Shown: positions 9,744 to 17,957, numbered from the stretch's first letter. The stretch: DNA of 48,123 nt from Bacillota bacterium (GCA_023623185.1 JAMNXV010000070.1:1-48123), one strand, 5' to 3'. A program made the numbers and translations. Notes: generated by a model not told the origin, from the letters alone.

Positions 9744-10367
9744 ATGATCCTGGACATCTCCGTCCTCTTTGCCCTCATCGCCCTCGGCGGCCTGCTGGAG
9801 CTTGCCGTGATCTACCGGCTCGGTCAGTCGCTGGCCAGGCGGATGGGAGACCGGATGGGGTACTACGCGGGCAACTTCCTGATCTTCCTGGGCTTCGTGC
9901 CCTTCTTTGCCAAGTACCTGCACGTTCTCCGTTCCTGGGGAACCAACGCCATCGGCGTGCCTCCCTGGGGATTCTGGCTGGGCGCCGTTCTCGTCGCTGC
10001 GGGCGTGCTGATCACCTGGATCGGCGTGCGCACCCTGTCATCCGATCGCTGGTGGTCCAAGCCCAAGTTCAAGACCGAGCGCCGGGAGCAGCTGGTGGAT
10101 ACGGGCATCTACAGCATTCTGCGCCACCCGACCTACCTCGGCCAGATCCTGATGCTCTACGGGCTCGCCCTGCTCACCGCCCTGCAGGTCGCCCTGGTTT
10201 CAGCGGCCTGCCTGCACATCTACCTCGCTTTCATCCATGCCCGGGTGGAAGAGCAGCGGTGCATTGAAATCTTCGGCGATCAGTATCGCGACTACATGAA
10301 TCGTACCGACGCCATTATTCCGTGGCGGGCGCTGATGCGGATGACCCTGAGGGTGCGCCGCTCATGA
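9744..10367 (+). CDS. Isoprenylcysteine carboxyl methyltransferase (ICMT)-like membrane protein
   Basis: 207 residues from an ATG behind AAGGAGTGAGAGCC. An upstream in-frame GTG is rejected because it has no ribosome-binding site. Four to five hydrophobic segments are present. The C-terminal half carries the ICMT/PEMT signature: GIYSILRHPTYLGQIL, then EEQRCIEIFGDQYRDYMNRT and IIPW. In eukaryotes ICMT methyl-esterifies the C-terminal prenylated cysteine of CaaX proteins; bacterial homologues often have unknown substrates. Here it opens a RiPP operon and is coupled by an ATGA overlap to an M50 protease, two genes before a peptide whose last residue is Cys. I infer that it acts on a peptide C-terminus, but lipid methylation is an alternative. 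Confidence 0.8.
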   Translation: MILDISVLFALIALGGLLELAVIYRLGQSLARRMGDRMGYYAGNFLIFLGFVPFFAKYLHVLRSWGTNAIGVPPWGFWLGAVLVAAGVLITWIGVRTLSSDRWWSKPKFKTERREQLVDTGIYSILRHPTYLGQILMLYGLALLTALQVALVSAACLHIYLAFIHARVEEQRCIEIFGDQYRDYMNRTDAIIPWRALMRMTLRVRRS

Positions 10368-10996
10368 GGTTCCGGCTCTTCTCCGTGCCCGAAGGCACCG
10401 CGACCTGGCGTGTGCTGACTGCCCTCGTGCTCGTGTTCCTGCCCTTCTCTCTCTTTTCGGCCGGCCTGCTCACCCTTACCCGCATCGTGTTCAACCCCGG
10501 GGGCGCCTCGGTGGGCGAGTCTCTGCACATCCTGGGCAGCGTGCTCTCATCGGGGATCCTGCACGAGCTGGGGCACTGGGCGGCTGCAGGCCCGGGGGTG
10601 CGGATCAGCGCCATTACCACGACCCCAGGCATGGCCACGGTGCGGATCCGGTTCTCCCCTGAGCCTGCGGCCGGGTCGCCCCGATGGGTGCGCATGATGC
10701 TGGGCGGGGCGGCGGCCAACCTTCTGCTCGCCGGCACTCTGCTTGCCCTCCACCCCAGGTTGGGCACGTGGGCGATGTACTACATCTTCTTGCACCTGCT
10801 CACCGCAGGTCTCAATCTGGTTCCGTTTCGCACGGCCGCGACAGGGCCCACCGATGGCTGGCTGCTCTGGCAAGGTCTGCGCGGCCGATTAGCTGTCGGA
10901 ATCGGGGGGGCGTCTGTGTTCAAGGTCCATTCAGATCACTCCGCCATGAAAGGGGGTGCTGACCATGGAGAAGGAGCTGATGAAGAAGCCCTATGA
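10364..10996 (+). CDS. Small M50-like membrane metalloprotease
   Basis: 210 residues, starting at an ATG that overlaps the preceding stop. Hydrophobic segments lie near 18-40, 52-66 and 110-150. The zinc motif HELGH is at 67-71. A later segment LNLVPF...GPTDGW resembles the third M50 ligand motif, with Asp in place before Gly-Trp. M50 (site-2) proteases cut within or near membranes. The last 32 bases overlap the start of the 51-residue peptide gene, so the two are translationally coupled. By context it may trim or mature that peptide or act on the exporter substrate. It is shorter than the PqqD-M50 enzyme at 18474 and is a separate subfamily. Confidence 0.75.
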   Translation: MRFRLFSVPEGTATWRVLTALVLVFLPFSLFSAGLLTLTRIVFNPGGASVGESLHILGSVLSSGILHELGHWAAAGPGVRISAITTTPGMATVRIRFSPEPAAGSPRWVRMMLGGAAANLLLAGTLLALHPRLGTWAMYYIFLHLLTAGLNLVPFRTAATGPTDGWLLWQGLRGRLAVGIGGASVFKVHSDHSAMKGGADHGEGADEEAL

Positions 10997-11120
10997 GAAG
11001 CCCGCGCTGATCCTGGACAACACCGACACCGAAGCTGACAAGGCCGACCCGGCCGATGTGGCGCCCATCATCACGGGCGTCGCGATCATCGCCTCGGCTG
11101 TCTTCGCCAAGTACTGCTAA
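10965..11120 (+). CDS. Putative RiPP precursor, 51 residues, ending in Cys
   Basis: The ATG follows AAAGGGGGTGCTGACC. A basic N-terminus (MEKELMKKPYEKPALI) is followed by a short acidic stretch of Asp, Glu, Thr and Lys residues, then a 20-residue hydrophobic end starting VAPIITG and closing FAKYC. The only Cys is the final residue. The KPYEKPAL block resembles the YxxPxL leader motif that PqqD-like domains recognise in lasso precursors, but no lasso cyclase is present. The gene overlaps the protease gene and stands directly before a PqqD-radical SAM-SPASM maturase, the normal place for a precursor. The terminal Cys makes prenylation, methyl esterification or a thioether link plausible. No modification can be proved from sequence. 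Confidence 0.7.
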   Translation: MEKELMKKPYEKPALILDNTDTEADKADPADVAPIITGVAIIASAVFAKYC

Positions 11121-11184
11121 TCTGGAGCCCCCCCGTTTTCGATACTTTTTCTCAGCGATTTCTTTATGGAAGCGAGGCGGTGAC

Positions 11185-12558
11185 ATGGCCTGGAGACTCG
11201 CAAGCCACGTGGCCTTCAAGGAGACTTCCTATGGAGGCCTGCTGATCGACATCAAGGCCAACACCCGACGGTGGCTGAACAAAACGGCCGCCAACGTGGT
11301 TGGTCTCTGCGACGGTTCACGGAGTTCACGCGAGATCGTCCGCACCTGCATGCGGCTCTGGGAGACCGACGAGGAGCAGCAGGTGGCCCTCGACGTCAGC
11401 GAACTGCTGGACCAGCTCCAGGCCCTGGGCTACATCGAAGAGACGCCCGACGAGCTGCCCGTCATCAACAGCCGCAGGGGCGTGCCCCTGGAATCGGCCC
11501 ACATTCACCTTTCCAAGCGGTGCAACCTGCGATGCATCCATTGTTATAACTCTTCCGGCCCAGAAATGCAGGACGAACTTACATTCGAAGAGCTGACGGA
11601 TTTCATGGATCAGCTGAAGGCCATGGGCGCCTTCGAGGTGACCATCAGCGGCGGAGAGCCCTTCTACCACCCCCGCATCTGGGACCTCCTGGCCTACGCG
11701 CGCCGGCACTTCAGCGTCACCGTGCTGACGAACGGGCTGCTGATCGACGACGAGGCCTGTGAACGCCTCAGGGAACTGGGCATCAAGGAGATTTACGTCA
11801 GCCTCGACGGCGCCTCCCCGCAGACCAACGACGCCATCCGCGGCAACGGCACCTTCCGCCGCGCCACCGCAGCCGTCCGGCGCATGGTCGCGCACGGACT
11901 GCCGGTTTACCTCAACGTGGTGGTTACCCGGCAGAACAAGCATGAACTGGACGCGATGGTCGAGCTGGCCAAGCAGCTGGGGGTGGGGCGCATCGCCATG
12001 CAGGAGGCGATCGACCAGGGGCGGGCCGCCGACAGCGACGTGCTCCTCGGCCCTGAGGAGGTCGCCGAGTTCAAGAAGTGGCTCTTCAAGAGGCGCCTCA
12101 CCGAAACCGAGATCCTCGTGGGGGAGCTGGATGAATATGCGGCTCCGGCCGCGCTCTCGCAGAACGGCCGGGAATACCCCGACCTCTGTCCGGCGATTCG
12201 GGGGAGCCTCGCCCTCCTGCCCAACGGCGACACCGTGCCCTGCACGCTGATGGAACGCCCCGAGCTGGTCACGGGCAACATCCGGAAGCAGCCGCTCTTC
12301 GACATCTGGAACCACTCGCCGCTGCATCAGATGCTGCGGGCGCTCTCCAAGAACGACTGCGAGGTCTGCAGCCAGTGCAAGATCAGGCACCTCTGCGGCG
12401 GCGGCTGCCGCGCTCTGGCCTACTTCCAGAACGGCAGGTTCACCGGGCCGCCCGCATCCGAGGAGTGTCTGTGGCGCCGGCAGCTGTTCGCCCACGCCGC
12501 CGAGGAGGCCGGAACCGACATCGACGGACTGGTGAAACTGCTCGGGTTGGAGGAGTAG
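11185..12558 (+). CDS. PqqD-radical SAM-SPASM peptide maturase
   Basis: 457 residues from an ATG behind GAGGCGGTGAC. A longer upstream frame overlaps the precursor and is rejected. Residues about 1-88 form a PqqD-like RiPP recognition domain. The radical SAM core starts at 107 with the cluster-binding cysteines C113, C117 and C120 (RCNLRCIHCY), then SGGEPFYHP. The C-terminal SPASM domain has cysteines in LCPAI, VPCTL, DCEVCSQC, HLCGGGC and EECLW, enough for two auxiliary iron-sulfur clusters. Enzymes of this build install thioether, C-C or other links in peptides bound by the recognition domain. The adjacent 51-residue peptide is the nearest candidate substrate. Codons just after the CxxxCxxC motif are A+T-richer than the surroundings. 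Confidence 0.92.
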   Translation: MAWRLASHVAFKETSYGGLLIDIKANTRRWLNKTAANVVGLCDGSRSSREIVRTCMRLWETDEEQQVALDVSELLDQLQALGYIEETPDELPVINSRRGVPLESAHIHLSKRCNLRCIHCYNSSGPEMQDELTFEELTDFMDQLKAMGAFEVTISGGEPFYHPRIWDLLAYARRHFSVTVLTNGLLIDDEACERLRELGIKEIYVSLDGASPQTNDAIRGNGTFRRATAAVRRMVAHGLPVYLNVVVTRQNKHELDAMVELAKQLGVGRIAMQEAIDQGRAADSDVLLGPEEVAEFKKWLFKRRLTETEILVGELDEYAAPAALSQNGREYPDLCPAIRGSLALLPNGDTVPCTLMERPELVTGNIRKQPLFDIWNHSPLHQMLRALSKNDCEVCSQCKIRHLCGGGCRALAYFQNGRFTGPPASEECLWRRQLFAHAAEEAGTDIDGLVKLLGLEE

Positions 12559-12562
12559 CGGC

Positions 12563-12712
12563 GTGCGCAGAGGGTGGAGCCCCATGGGGATCATCGGACT
12601 GATCCTGTCCGCGATCGGCGTTTTCCTGCTGGTGGCCAGCGGGAACTTGATTCTGGGCGCGAGCGCAGCCGCGGTGGCTGCCCTGTTCATCCGGGTGCGG
12701 GGCGGGCGCTAG
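12563..12712 (+). CDS. Small hydrophobic membrane peptide
   Basis: 49 residues from GTG (GGAGGAG seven bases upstream), or 42 from an internal ATG at 12584. Almost the whole chain is hydrophobic, with one or two membrane helices (IIGLILSAIGVFLLVASG, then a second Ala-rich run) and a basic end RVRGGR. It lies between a maturase and a PqqD-like gene, 1 base before the next start. It could be an immunity or accessory membrane peptide, a transporter helper, or a further precursor. It has no Cys. Confidence 0.5.
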   Translation: MRRGWSPMGIIGLILSAIGVFLLVASGNLILGASAAAVAALFIRVRGGR

Positions 12713-12713
12713 C

Positions 12714-13118
12714 ATGGCGAACCCTCGGTGGCAGCTGGGCGCCGGGGTGCGCCTCGAAGGGGATAAATTGGTCGACACCAGGCTCGATCGCACCTTCTCG
12801 CTGAACCAGGCCAGCCTGCTGATCATCGCTGCGCTGCTCAGGGGGGACGGGCTGGAAGAGATCGCCGCACAGTACGCCCGCTCCTTCGGTGTGGACCCGG
12901 CCCGGGCGCAGGCCGACATCCGGGAACTGCTCACGCAGTTGGAGCGGCAGCAGCTGCTGGCCACGAGGAGGCGTGGAGCGGCGCTGGCCCGCCGTGCCGC
13001 CGTCGAGCAGGCGCTGCGGCACCCGGCCGCCCAGGCGGTGACCAGGTGGCTTCAGGCCGGGCTGACCTGGTACTTCCGGCTCATCCACAACGTCCTGGGG
13101 AGGGAGTCCGTTGGGTAA
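12714..13118 (+). CDS. Stand-alone PqqD-like RiPP recognition protein
   Basis: 134 residues. The first 85 match the PqqD/RRE pattern: a leading beta segment (GAGVRLEGDKLVDTRLD), TFSLNQASLLIIAALLRG, a winged-helix-like part and LLTQLERQQLL. A basic C-terminal extension of about 45 residues (ATRRRGAALARRAAVEQ) contains amphipathic or hydrophobic stretches and may bind membrane or partner enzyme. Recognition domains hold the leader peptide and deliver it to the modifying enzyme. It overlaps the B12-type radical SAM gene by 8 bases, so that protein is the probable partner. Confidence 0.75.
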   Translation: MANPRWQLGAGVRLEGDKLVDTRLDRTFSLNQASLLIIAALLRGDGLEEIAAQYARSFGVDPARAQADIRELLTQLERQQLLATRRRGAALARRAAVEQALRHPAAQAVTRWLQAGLTWYFRLIHNVLGRESVG

Positions 13119-14454
13119 TCGAATCCTGTTCATCTTCCCGATGCCCGCCTACTTCAACTTGATGGACCGCGACCTGAGAGGGGTGCTGAACCCCGTGCCG
13201 CCCATCGGCCTTCTGTATGTGGCCGCTGCCCTGGAGCAGCGCGGGTTCGAGGTGCGCGTCTGGGATCAGGCCTACGGCACCCGCCGTGAGCTGGCCGAGC
13301 TGCTGAACACGTTCAGCCCCGCCCTGGTCGGGTTCGGCTGCTGCACCATCGGGTACGAGAATGCGCTCGAGATCGCCGCGGCGATCAAGCGGGACGACCC
13401 GAAGCTCCCCATCGTCTTCGGCGGACCCCACGTGAGCGCCATGATGCGTGAGACCCTGCTGGAGCCCTGCGTCGACTACGTGGTGGGCGGCGAGGCCGAG
13501 TACACGATGGGCGATCTGGCCGAATGCCTGCTGCGGGGCAAGGGCAGGGTCGAGGAGCTGCGGGGCATCGGCTACAAGCGGGACGGAGAGCCGGTGGTCA
13601 ACCCCAGGGCCCCCCTGATCACCGACCTGGACGCCCTGCCGGTGCCGGCCCGGCATCTGGTGGACCTGAGCAACTACCCGACGCCCGGCGTCATCCTCAG
13701 CGCCCGGGGCTGCCCCTGCCACTGCATCTTCTGCGCCGCCGGCCCGCTCTCCGACCGGAAGTACCGGGCCCGCAGCACCGACAATTTCATCGCAGAGGTC
13801 GTGCATCTGAAAGAACAGCACGGCATCACCAAGTTCTTCATCGCCGACGACCTGTTCACCGCCAACCGGCGCCGCGCCGTCGAGGTGTCGAAGGCCCTGG
13901 AAGCGCTGCCCTTCAAGGTCGAGTGGAGCTGCGAGAGCCGGGTGGACACCGTGGACCCCGATGTGCTCGAGGCCATGGCGCGGGCCGGGTGCTACAGCGT
14001 CCAGTTTGGCGTGGAATCGGGCAACGACCAGGTGCTGCGGGACATCAAGAAGTTCACGTCGCGGGCCAAGACAGAACGCGCGGTGAAGCTCGCCGTGGAG
14101 GCCGGGATGAAGGTGGCCTGCAGCATCATCATCGGCCACCCGACCGACACCCGGGACACGATCCGAGACACGATCGAGTTTGCGGCCGAGCTGCGGAAGC
14201 TGGCCAAGTACGAAAACCAGGTCCGCACCGACTTCTCCGTGGCGACCCCGCTGCCCGGCACCGACCTGTACGTGCAGGCCGAGCTGCTCGGCCTGAAGAT
14301 TCACCACACCAGGTGGCACAAGTACAACTTCATCACGCCGGTCATGGACACGCCCAACCTGTCGGCCGCCGAGATTCGCAATCTGTACTACGAGGCGGCC
14401 CTCAGCAAGATGAATGAGCAGGCACCGTGGAAGGAGGATCGTCATGTTGGATGA
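13111..14454 (+). CDS. B12-binding-type radical SAM protein in RiPP locus
   Basis: 447 residues from a TTG behind GGGGAGGGAG. Residues about 1-145 form a Rossmann-like cobalamin-binding domain (PPIGLLYVAAALEQRG, GFGCCTIGYENA, VFGGPHVSA, VVGGEAE). There is no DxHxxG base-on motif, as in many radical SAM members. The radical SAM cysteines are C201, C205 and C208 in ARGCPCHCIFC, followed by IADDLFTANRRR and FGVESGN. Family members methylate unactivated carbon or phosphorus or catalyse ring rearrangements. In RiPP pathways C-methylation is known. It shows no SPASM-type cysteine pattern. Flanking PqqD-like genes suggest that it acts on a leader-bound peptide. Confidence 0.88.
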   Translation: MGNRILFIFPMPAYFNLMDRDLRGVLNPVPPIGLLYVAAALEQRGFEVRVWDQAYGTRRELAELLNTFSPALVGFGCCTIGYENALEIAAAIKRDDPKLPIVFGGPHVSAMMRETLLEPCVDYVVGGEAEYTMGDLAECLLRGKGRVEELRGIGYKRDGEPVVNPRAPLITDLDALPVPARHLVDLSNYPTPGVILSARGCPCHCIFCAAGPLSDRKYRARSTDNFIAEVVHLKEQHGITKFFIADDLFTANRRRAVEVSKALEALPFKVEWSCESRVDTVDPDVLEAMARAGCYSVQFGVESGNDQVLRDIKKFTSRAKTERAVKLAVEAGMKVACSIIIGHPTDTRDTIRDTIEFAAELRKLAKYENQVRTDFSVATPLPGTDLYVQAELLGLKIHHTRWHKYNFITPVMDTPNLSAAEIRNLYYEAALSKMNEQAPWKEDRHVG

Positions 14455-14803
14455 CGGCTCCATTCACCGGAGCAGAGAGAACTTCTTCATCGGACAGATT
14501 CCGCCCGAACTGCCGGCGGACCGCGTCAGGTGCATGCCCATGCTCCGGGTCTGGCGGCAGAACCCCGACAACGGCCTGGTGGAGATCATCTGCCGCGAGC
14601 CCGACTACCTCTGCACCTACCGGCTGAACGCCGCGGGTTCCTTCCTCTGGATGGCCATGGAGGACCATCCGACCCTGGCGGAGCTCATCGACCTGTTTGC
14701 CGAGGAATACGGCGTCGAACCCGAAGCGGTTGCGGAAGACGTGCGCGCCTTCCTGAACGTCATGATCCGCAAGGAACACGTGAGGGCGGTGTTGATGCAG
14801 TGA
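14444..14803 (+). CDS. Second stand-alone PqqD-like protein
   Basis: 119 residues from an ATG preceded by AAGGAGGATCGTC, overlapping the radical SAM stop by 11 bases. After a variable N-terminus (ENFFIGQIPPELPADRV) the PqqD fold is visible: YLCTYRLNAAGSFLWMAME, the helix LAELIDLFAEEYGV and VAEDVRAFLNVMI. It differs clearly from the protein at 12714, so the operon encodes two separate recognition proteins besides the one fused to the maturase. The stop overlaps the start of the exporter ATPase as GTGA. Confidence 0.72.
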   Translation: MLDDGSIHRSRENFFIGQIPPELPADRVRCMPMLRVWRQNPDNGLVEIICREPDYLCTYRLNAAGSFLWMAMEDHPTLAELIDLFAEEYGVEPEAVAEDVRAFLNVMIRKEHVRAVLMQ

Positions 14804-15702
14804 TTCGCCTGCAGGATGTACGAAAGGCTTACGGCGCCGTCGAGGCCGTGAAGGGGGTCAGCCTCGAGGTCAGGCCGGGCGAGTGCTTCGGCCTGCTGGG
14901 CCCCAACGGCGCGGGCAAGACCACGATCGCGCGCATGCTCCTGTGCCTCACACAGGCCGACGGCGGCTCGATCAGCCTGTTCGGCCAGAGGGTCACCCGG
15001 ATGCCGCGTGAGCTGTACCGCCGCATCGGCGTCGTCTTCGACAGCGCCAACCTCTACGATGAGATCACGGTGGTCGGCAACCTGCAGTACGCCGCCGCCT
15101 CCTTCGGAGCGCCCCGCTCCCGGGTCGACGAGGTCATCGAACAGTTCGGCCTGGGGCCGCACCGCAACAAGAAGGTCCGCCACCTCTCCAAGGGGCTCAA
15201 GCAGCGGACCGCCATCGCACGAGCCATCATCCACAACCCGGAGCTGATCATCCTCGACGAGCCCACCACGGGCCTGGATCCCGACGTGGCCCAGGAGGTG
15301 CGGGGCATCCTCGCCGACCTGTACCGGTCCGGCAAGACCCTGCTCCTCATCAGCCACATCATGCAGGAGGTGGAGCAGCTCTGCTCGCGGGTCGCCATCA
15401 TCAAGGACGGCCGGATCGCCGTGATGGGATCCGTCTCCGAGCTGCGGGATCAGTTTGCCAGCGAGCTGGTGCTGAAGGTGCGGGGCAACCCGAAGCCCGT
15501 GCTGGACGAGGCCGCGCAGCTGGGTCTGCGGGTCGTCCACCATTCGGGCGACTCCGCGCAGCTGGCCGGCGCCCCGGCCCAGGTGTGGACCGCACTGCGC
15601 CAGTTGCTCAGCCGGGACCCTGATGCGCAGGGGATTAAAGAGGTGCATGCCGCCGGTCCTTCATTGGAAGAGGTCTACATTCGGGTGGTGAACGGTCCGT
15701 GA
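14800..15702 (+). CDS. ABC transporter ATP-binding protein (ABC-2 type exporter)
   Basis: 300 residues from a GTG that overlaps the previous stop. Walker A GPNGAGKTT, a signature motif reading LSKGLKQR instead of LSGGQ (common in this subfamily), Walker B LIILDEPTTGLDP and a switch His in LLLISHI. A C-terminal extension of about 80 residues follows, as in drug and peptide exporters of the ABC-2 class. With the permease at 15699 it probably exports or gives immunity to the operon-1 peptide. Confidence 0.92.
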   Translation: MIRLQDVRKAYGAVEAVKGVSLEVRPGECFGLLGPNGAGKTTIARMLLCLTQADGGSISLFGQRVTRMPRELYRRIGVVFDSANLYDEITVVGNLQYAAASFGAPRSRVDEVIEQFGLGPHRNKKVRHLSKGLKQRTAIARAIIHNPELIILDEPTTGLDPDVAQEVRGILADLYRSGKTLLLISHIMQEVEQLCSRVAIIKDGRIAVMGSVSELRDQFASELVLKVRGNPKPVLDEAAQLGLRVVHHSGDSAQLAGAPAQVWTALRQLLSRDPDAQGIKEVHAAGPSLEEVYIRVVNGP

Positions 15703-16418
15703 ACATCGTCGTGCGCAGCCTCTCCCTGGAGGTCACGAAGGTCTTTGCAAGCCCGACCCTGATCGTGCTGCTCCTGAGCCCCGTTACCGCCGCATTCGTC
15801 ATCTTTCTGCTCTTCCCCGACAGCCCCAGCCTGGTCAACCTCTTCCTCCTGTTCAATATCTACATCATCACCGTCATGAACACGAGCCTCTCAATCGTGC
15901 ATGAACGGGAGACGGGCACGCTCACGGCCATGGCGGTGACGCCGCTGGACCTGCGCCTCGTGCTGGCCACCAAGGCGGCCGTCTCAGTGGGCTTCTCCCT
16001 GCTCACGACCCTCGCCATCACCTACCTGGCCGCACGCAACATCCCCGCGCTGATCGAACCCGGCCGGCTCGCCGTGGTGACCGGGGTGGCGCTCATGACG
16101 GCGCTGCTCTTCGCGGCCGTGGCCGTCATGATCTCGACATTTTCCGCCACCGTGAAGCAGGTGGAACAGGTCGGCACCGGCGTCATCATGGGGCTGCTCC
16201 TCGTGCTCATGCTGCCATTCGACAGGCTGCCCGACGCGCTGCAGCAGGCGCTGAGCTGGCTGCCCATCCTGAATGCGCGGTTCTTCCTGGATGCCGTCCT
16301 CGCCCCCTCCTTCTCCCCGGGCCCCGGCCAGTGGGCGCCCATCGCCGTCAATCTGGCCATCGGCCTGGCGCTGGTCTCGGCCGCCATCACCTGGTTCCGG
16401 GCCAAGTTTCTGCGCTAG
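15699..16418 (+). CDS. ABC-2 type permease
   Basis: 239 residues with about six membrane helices, starting at a GTG that overlaps the ATPase stop. The conserved ABC-2 stretch VHERETGTLTAMAVTPLDLR lies in the first loop. It is the membrane partner of the ATPase before it. It ends operon 1; the 140 bases after it contain the promoter of operon 2. Confidence 0.9.
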   Translation: MNIVVRSLSLEVTKVFASPTLIVLLLSPVTAAFVIFLLFPDSPSLVNLFLLFNIYIITVMNTSLSIVHERETGTLTAMAVTPLDLRLVLATKAAVSVGFSLLTTLAITYLAARNIPALIEPGRLAVVTGVALMTALLFAAVAVMISTFSATVKQVEQVGTGVIMGLLLVLMLPFDRLPDALQQALSWLPILNARFFLDAVLAPSFSPGPGQWAPIAVNLAIGLALVSAAITWFRAKFLR

Positions 16419-16484
16419 GCTCCGGGGGACGACGCCGGAGGTTGATAACCCCCGATCGGTCGATTCAGAGTCGCCCGACTGATC

Positions 16485-16514
16485 TGGACATTCTGTCTAA
16501 ACTAATTGTAATAT
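16485..16514 (+). promoter_or_regulatory. Promoter of RiPP operon 2
   Basis: TGGACA (16485-16490), an 18-base spacer and TAATAT (16509-16514), in an A+T-rich patch between two GC-rich genes. Confidence 0.65.
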
Positions 16515-16518
16515 AAAA

Positions 16519-16540
16519 CATAGCCATCGGGATGGTTATG
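16519..16540 (+). promoter_or_regulatory. Inverted repeat at the expected 5' end of operon 2
   Basis: A 10-base arm CATAGCCATC and its near-complement GATGGTTATG (one G-T pair) are separated by two G. It lies immediately after the -10 box, so it is either an operator or a stabilising 5' hairpin. No regulator gene lies in the locus. Confidence 0.45.
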
Positions 16541-16559
16541 CCTGATGGAGGCTGATGTG

Positions 16560-17957
16560 ATGAGGCTCAGCAGCTACGTCATCTTTGTCCCCATGGAGCG
16601 CACGGGTGAAACCGTTCTGGTCCACGGCATCTCGGGCGCAGTCGACCGGGTCAGCAACGAGTGGGCGCGGAACATGCGGGCCATGCGGTGGGACCTCTTC
16701 TCGGAGCAGGACCTGGCCGACATGATGCGCCGCGGCTACATCACGGAGAAGACCGTCGAGGAAGAACGGGAAACCGCCATCCGCATCGGCCGCCGCCTGC
16801 GCGAGAAGGCCATGCGCAGCGCCAGCTTCATACTGATGCCCACCATCAAGTGCAACCTCGGGTGCGACTACTGCTTCCAGAACTTCCTGCGCACCGACGG
16901 GGCGGACACGCCGTCGGTGGATACCCGGATGGTGGACGCCGCCTTCGCGGCGATGGCTGAACTGCAGGCCCGCCGGGGGGCCAGGGTCGATCGCATCCTG
17001 CTGTTCGGCGGCGAGCCGCTGCTCGCGGAGAACCGCCCGGTGCTCGAGCACTTCTTCCGGAAGGGAGCGGAACTCGGCTACCGGTACGAGGCCGTGACCA
17101 ACGGCACCGAACTGCACCACTACCGGGACTACCTGGGCCCCGGGAAGCTGGAGTGGGTGCAGATCACCCTCGACGGCCCGCAAGAGGTCCACGACCGGCA
17201 GCGCTGGGCCCGCAACGGGCAGGGCACGTACTGGCAGATCAAGCGCAACATCGACATGGCGCTGGAACAAGGCGTCGCGGTCTCGCTGCGCATGAACGTG
17301 GGCTGGCAAAACCGCGAGGCCATTCGGGAACTGGTGGCGGAGTTCGACCGGTACGGATGGCTCAGGCACGGGCAGTTCCACCCCTACTGCGCCCCCATCC
17401 GCGGGGAGGGTGGACAGCAGGAGTCCACCAGGCTACAGCGAGCCGTCATCCGGCTGGTCAGGGAGATGAACGCCGCCTACCGCCCCCGCTACGGTCGCGA
17501 CGTGGTCGCCATTTCCGGCGGCGTCGTGCGAACGAAGATCTCACGGCTCCTCGCGGAGCAACCGGTCTCGGCGCTCACACCCGCATACTGCGGCGCACAC
17601 CTGAACATGTTCGTCTTCTCGGCGGACGGAGACATCTACACCTGCTGGGAGGGCATCGGCGTGCCCTCCGCCAGGGTGGGGCGCTTCTGGCCCTGCCTGG
17701 AGCTGGATGAGGAGAGCCTCAGCCGCTGGTTTGAGCGTCACAGCCTGAACATCCCCGCCTGCCAGAAGTGCCGCTACATGTTCTTCTGCGGCGGCGGCTG
17801 CGGGATCCATGCCTTGGAGCACAATGATGAGTTCTACAGCTCCTACTGCAACGGCTTCGCGGAGCTGTTTCGCGGCCACGTGGAACAGGCGATTGCGCAG
17901 CTGGACGACCTGGAGGGCGTGCCCATCCACCAGGAGCTGGGCTACTCCGGCGTCTGA
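16560..17957 (+). CDS. Radical SAM-SPASM peptide maturase (operon 2)
   Basis: 465 residues from an ATG with GGAGG eight bases upstream. The ATG at 16545 is itself part of that site and is rejected. About 85 N-terminal residues resemble the lead domain of anaerobic sulfatase-type and peptide maturases (VFVPMERTGETVLVHG-like, ending EERETAIRIG). The radical SAM cysteines are C98, C102 and C105 (KCNLGCDYC), then LFGGEPLL. The SPASM region has Cys in AYCGAH, IYTCWE, FWPCLE, IPACQKC, FFCGGGC and SSYCNGF. It lacks an obvious fused PqqD domain. It stands directly before the two short precursors with the core C-x-I-N-[FY]-x-C, which are its probable substrates, and could form sulfur-to-carbon bridges. 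Confidence 0.92.
   Translation: MRLSSYVIFVPMERTGETVLVHGISGAVDRVSNEWARNMRAMRWDLFSEQDLADMMRRGYITEKTVEEERETAIRIGRRLREKAMRSASFILMPTIKCNLGCDYCFQNFLRTDGADTPSVDTRMVDAAFAAMAELQARRGARVDRILLFGGEPLLAENRPVLEHFFRKGAELGYRYEAVTNGTELHHYRDYLGPGKLEWVQITLDGPQEVHDRQRWARNGQGTYWQIKRNIDMALEQGVAVSLRMNVGWQNREAIRELVAEFDRYGWLRHGQFHPYCAPIRGEGGQQESTRLQRAVIRLVREMNAAYRPRYGRDVVAISGGVVRTKISRLLAEQPVSALTPAYCGAHLNMFVFSADGDIYTCWEGIGVPSARVGRFWPCLELDEESLSRWFERHSLNIPACQKCRYMFFCGGGCGIHALEHNDEFYSSYCNGFAELFRGHVEQAIAQLDDLEGVPIHQELGYSGV

Noticed and set aside
10965-14803. Operon 1 as a lasso peptide system (YxxPxL-like leader and PqqD-like proteins)
   Set aside because: No asparagine-synthetase-like cyclase or transglutaminase-type leader protease is present; the maturases are radical SAM enzymes.
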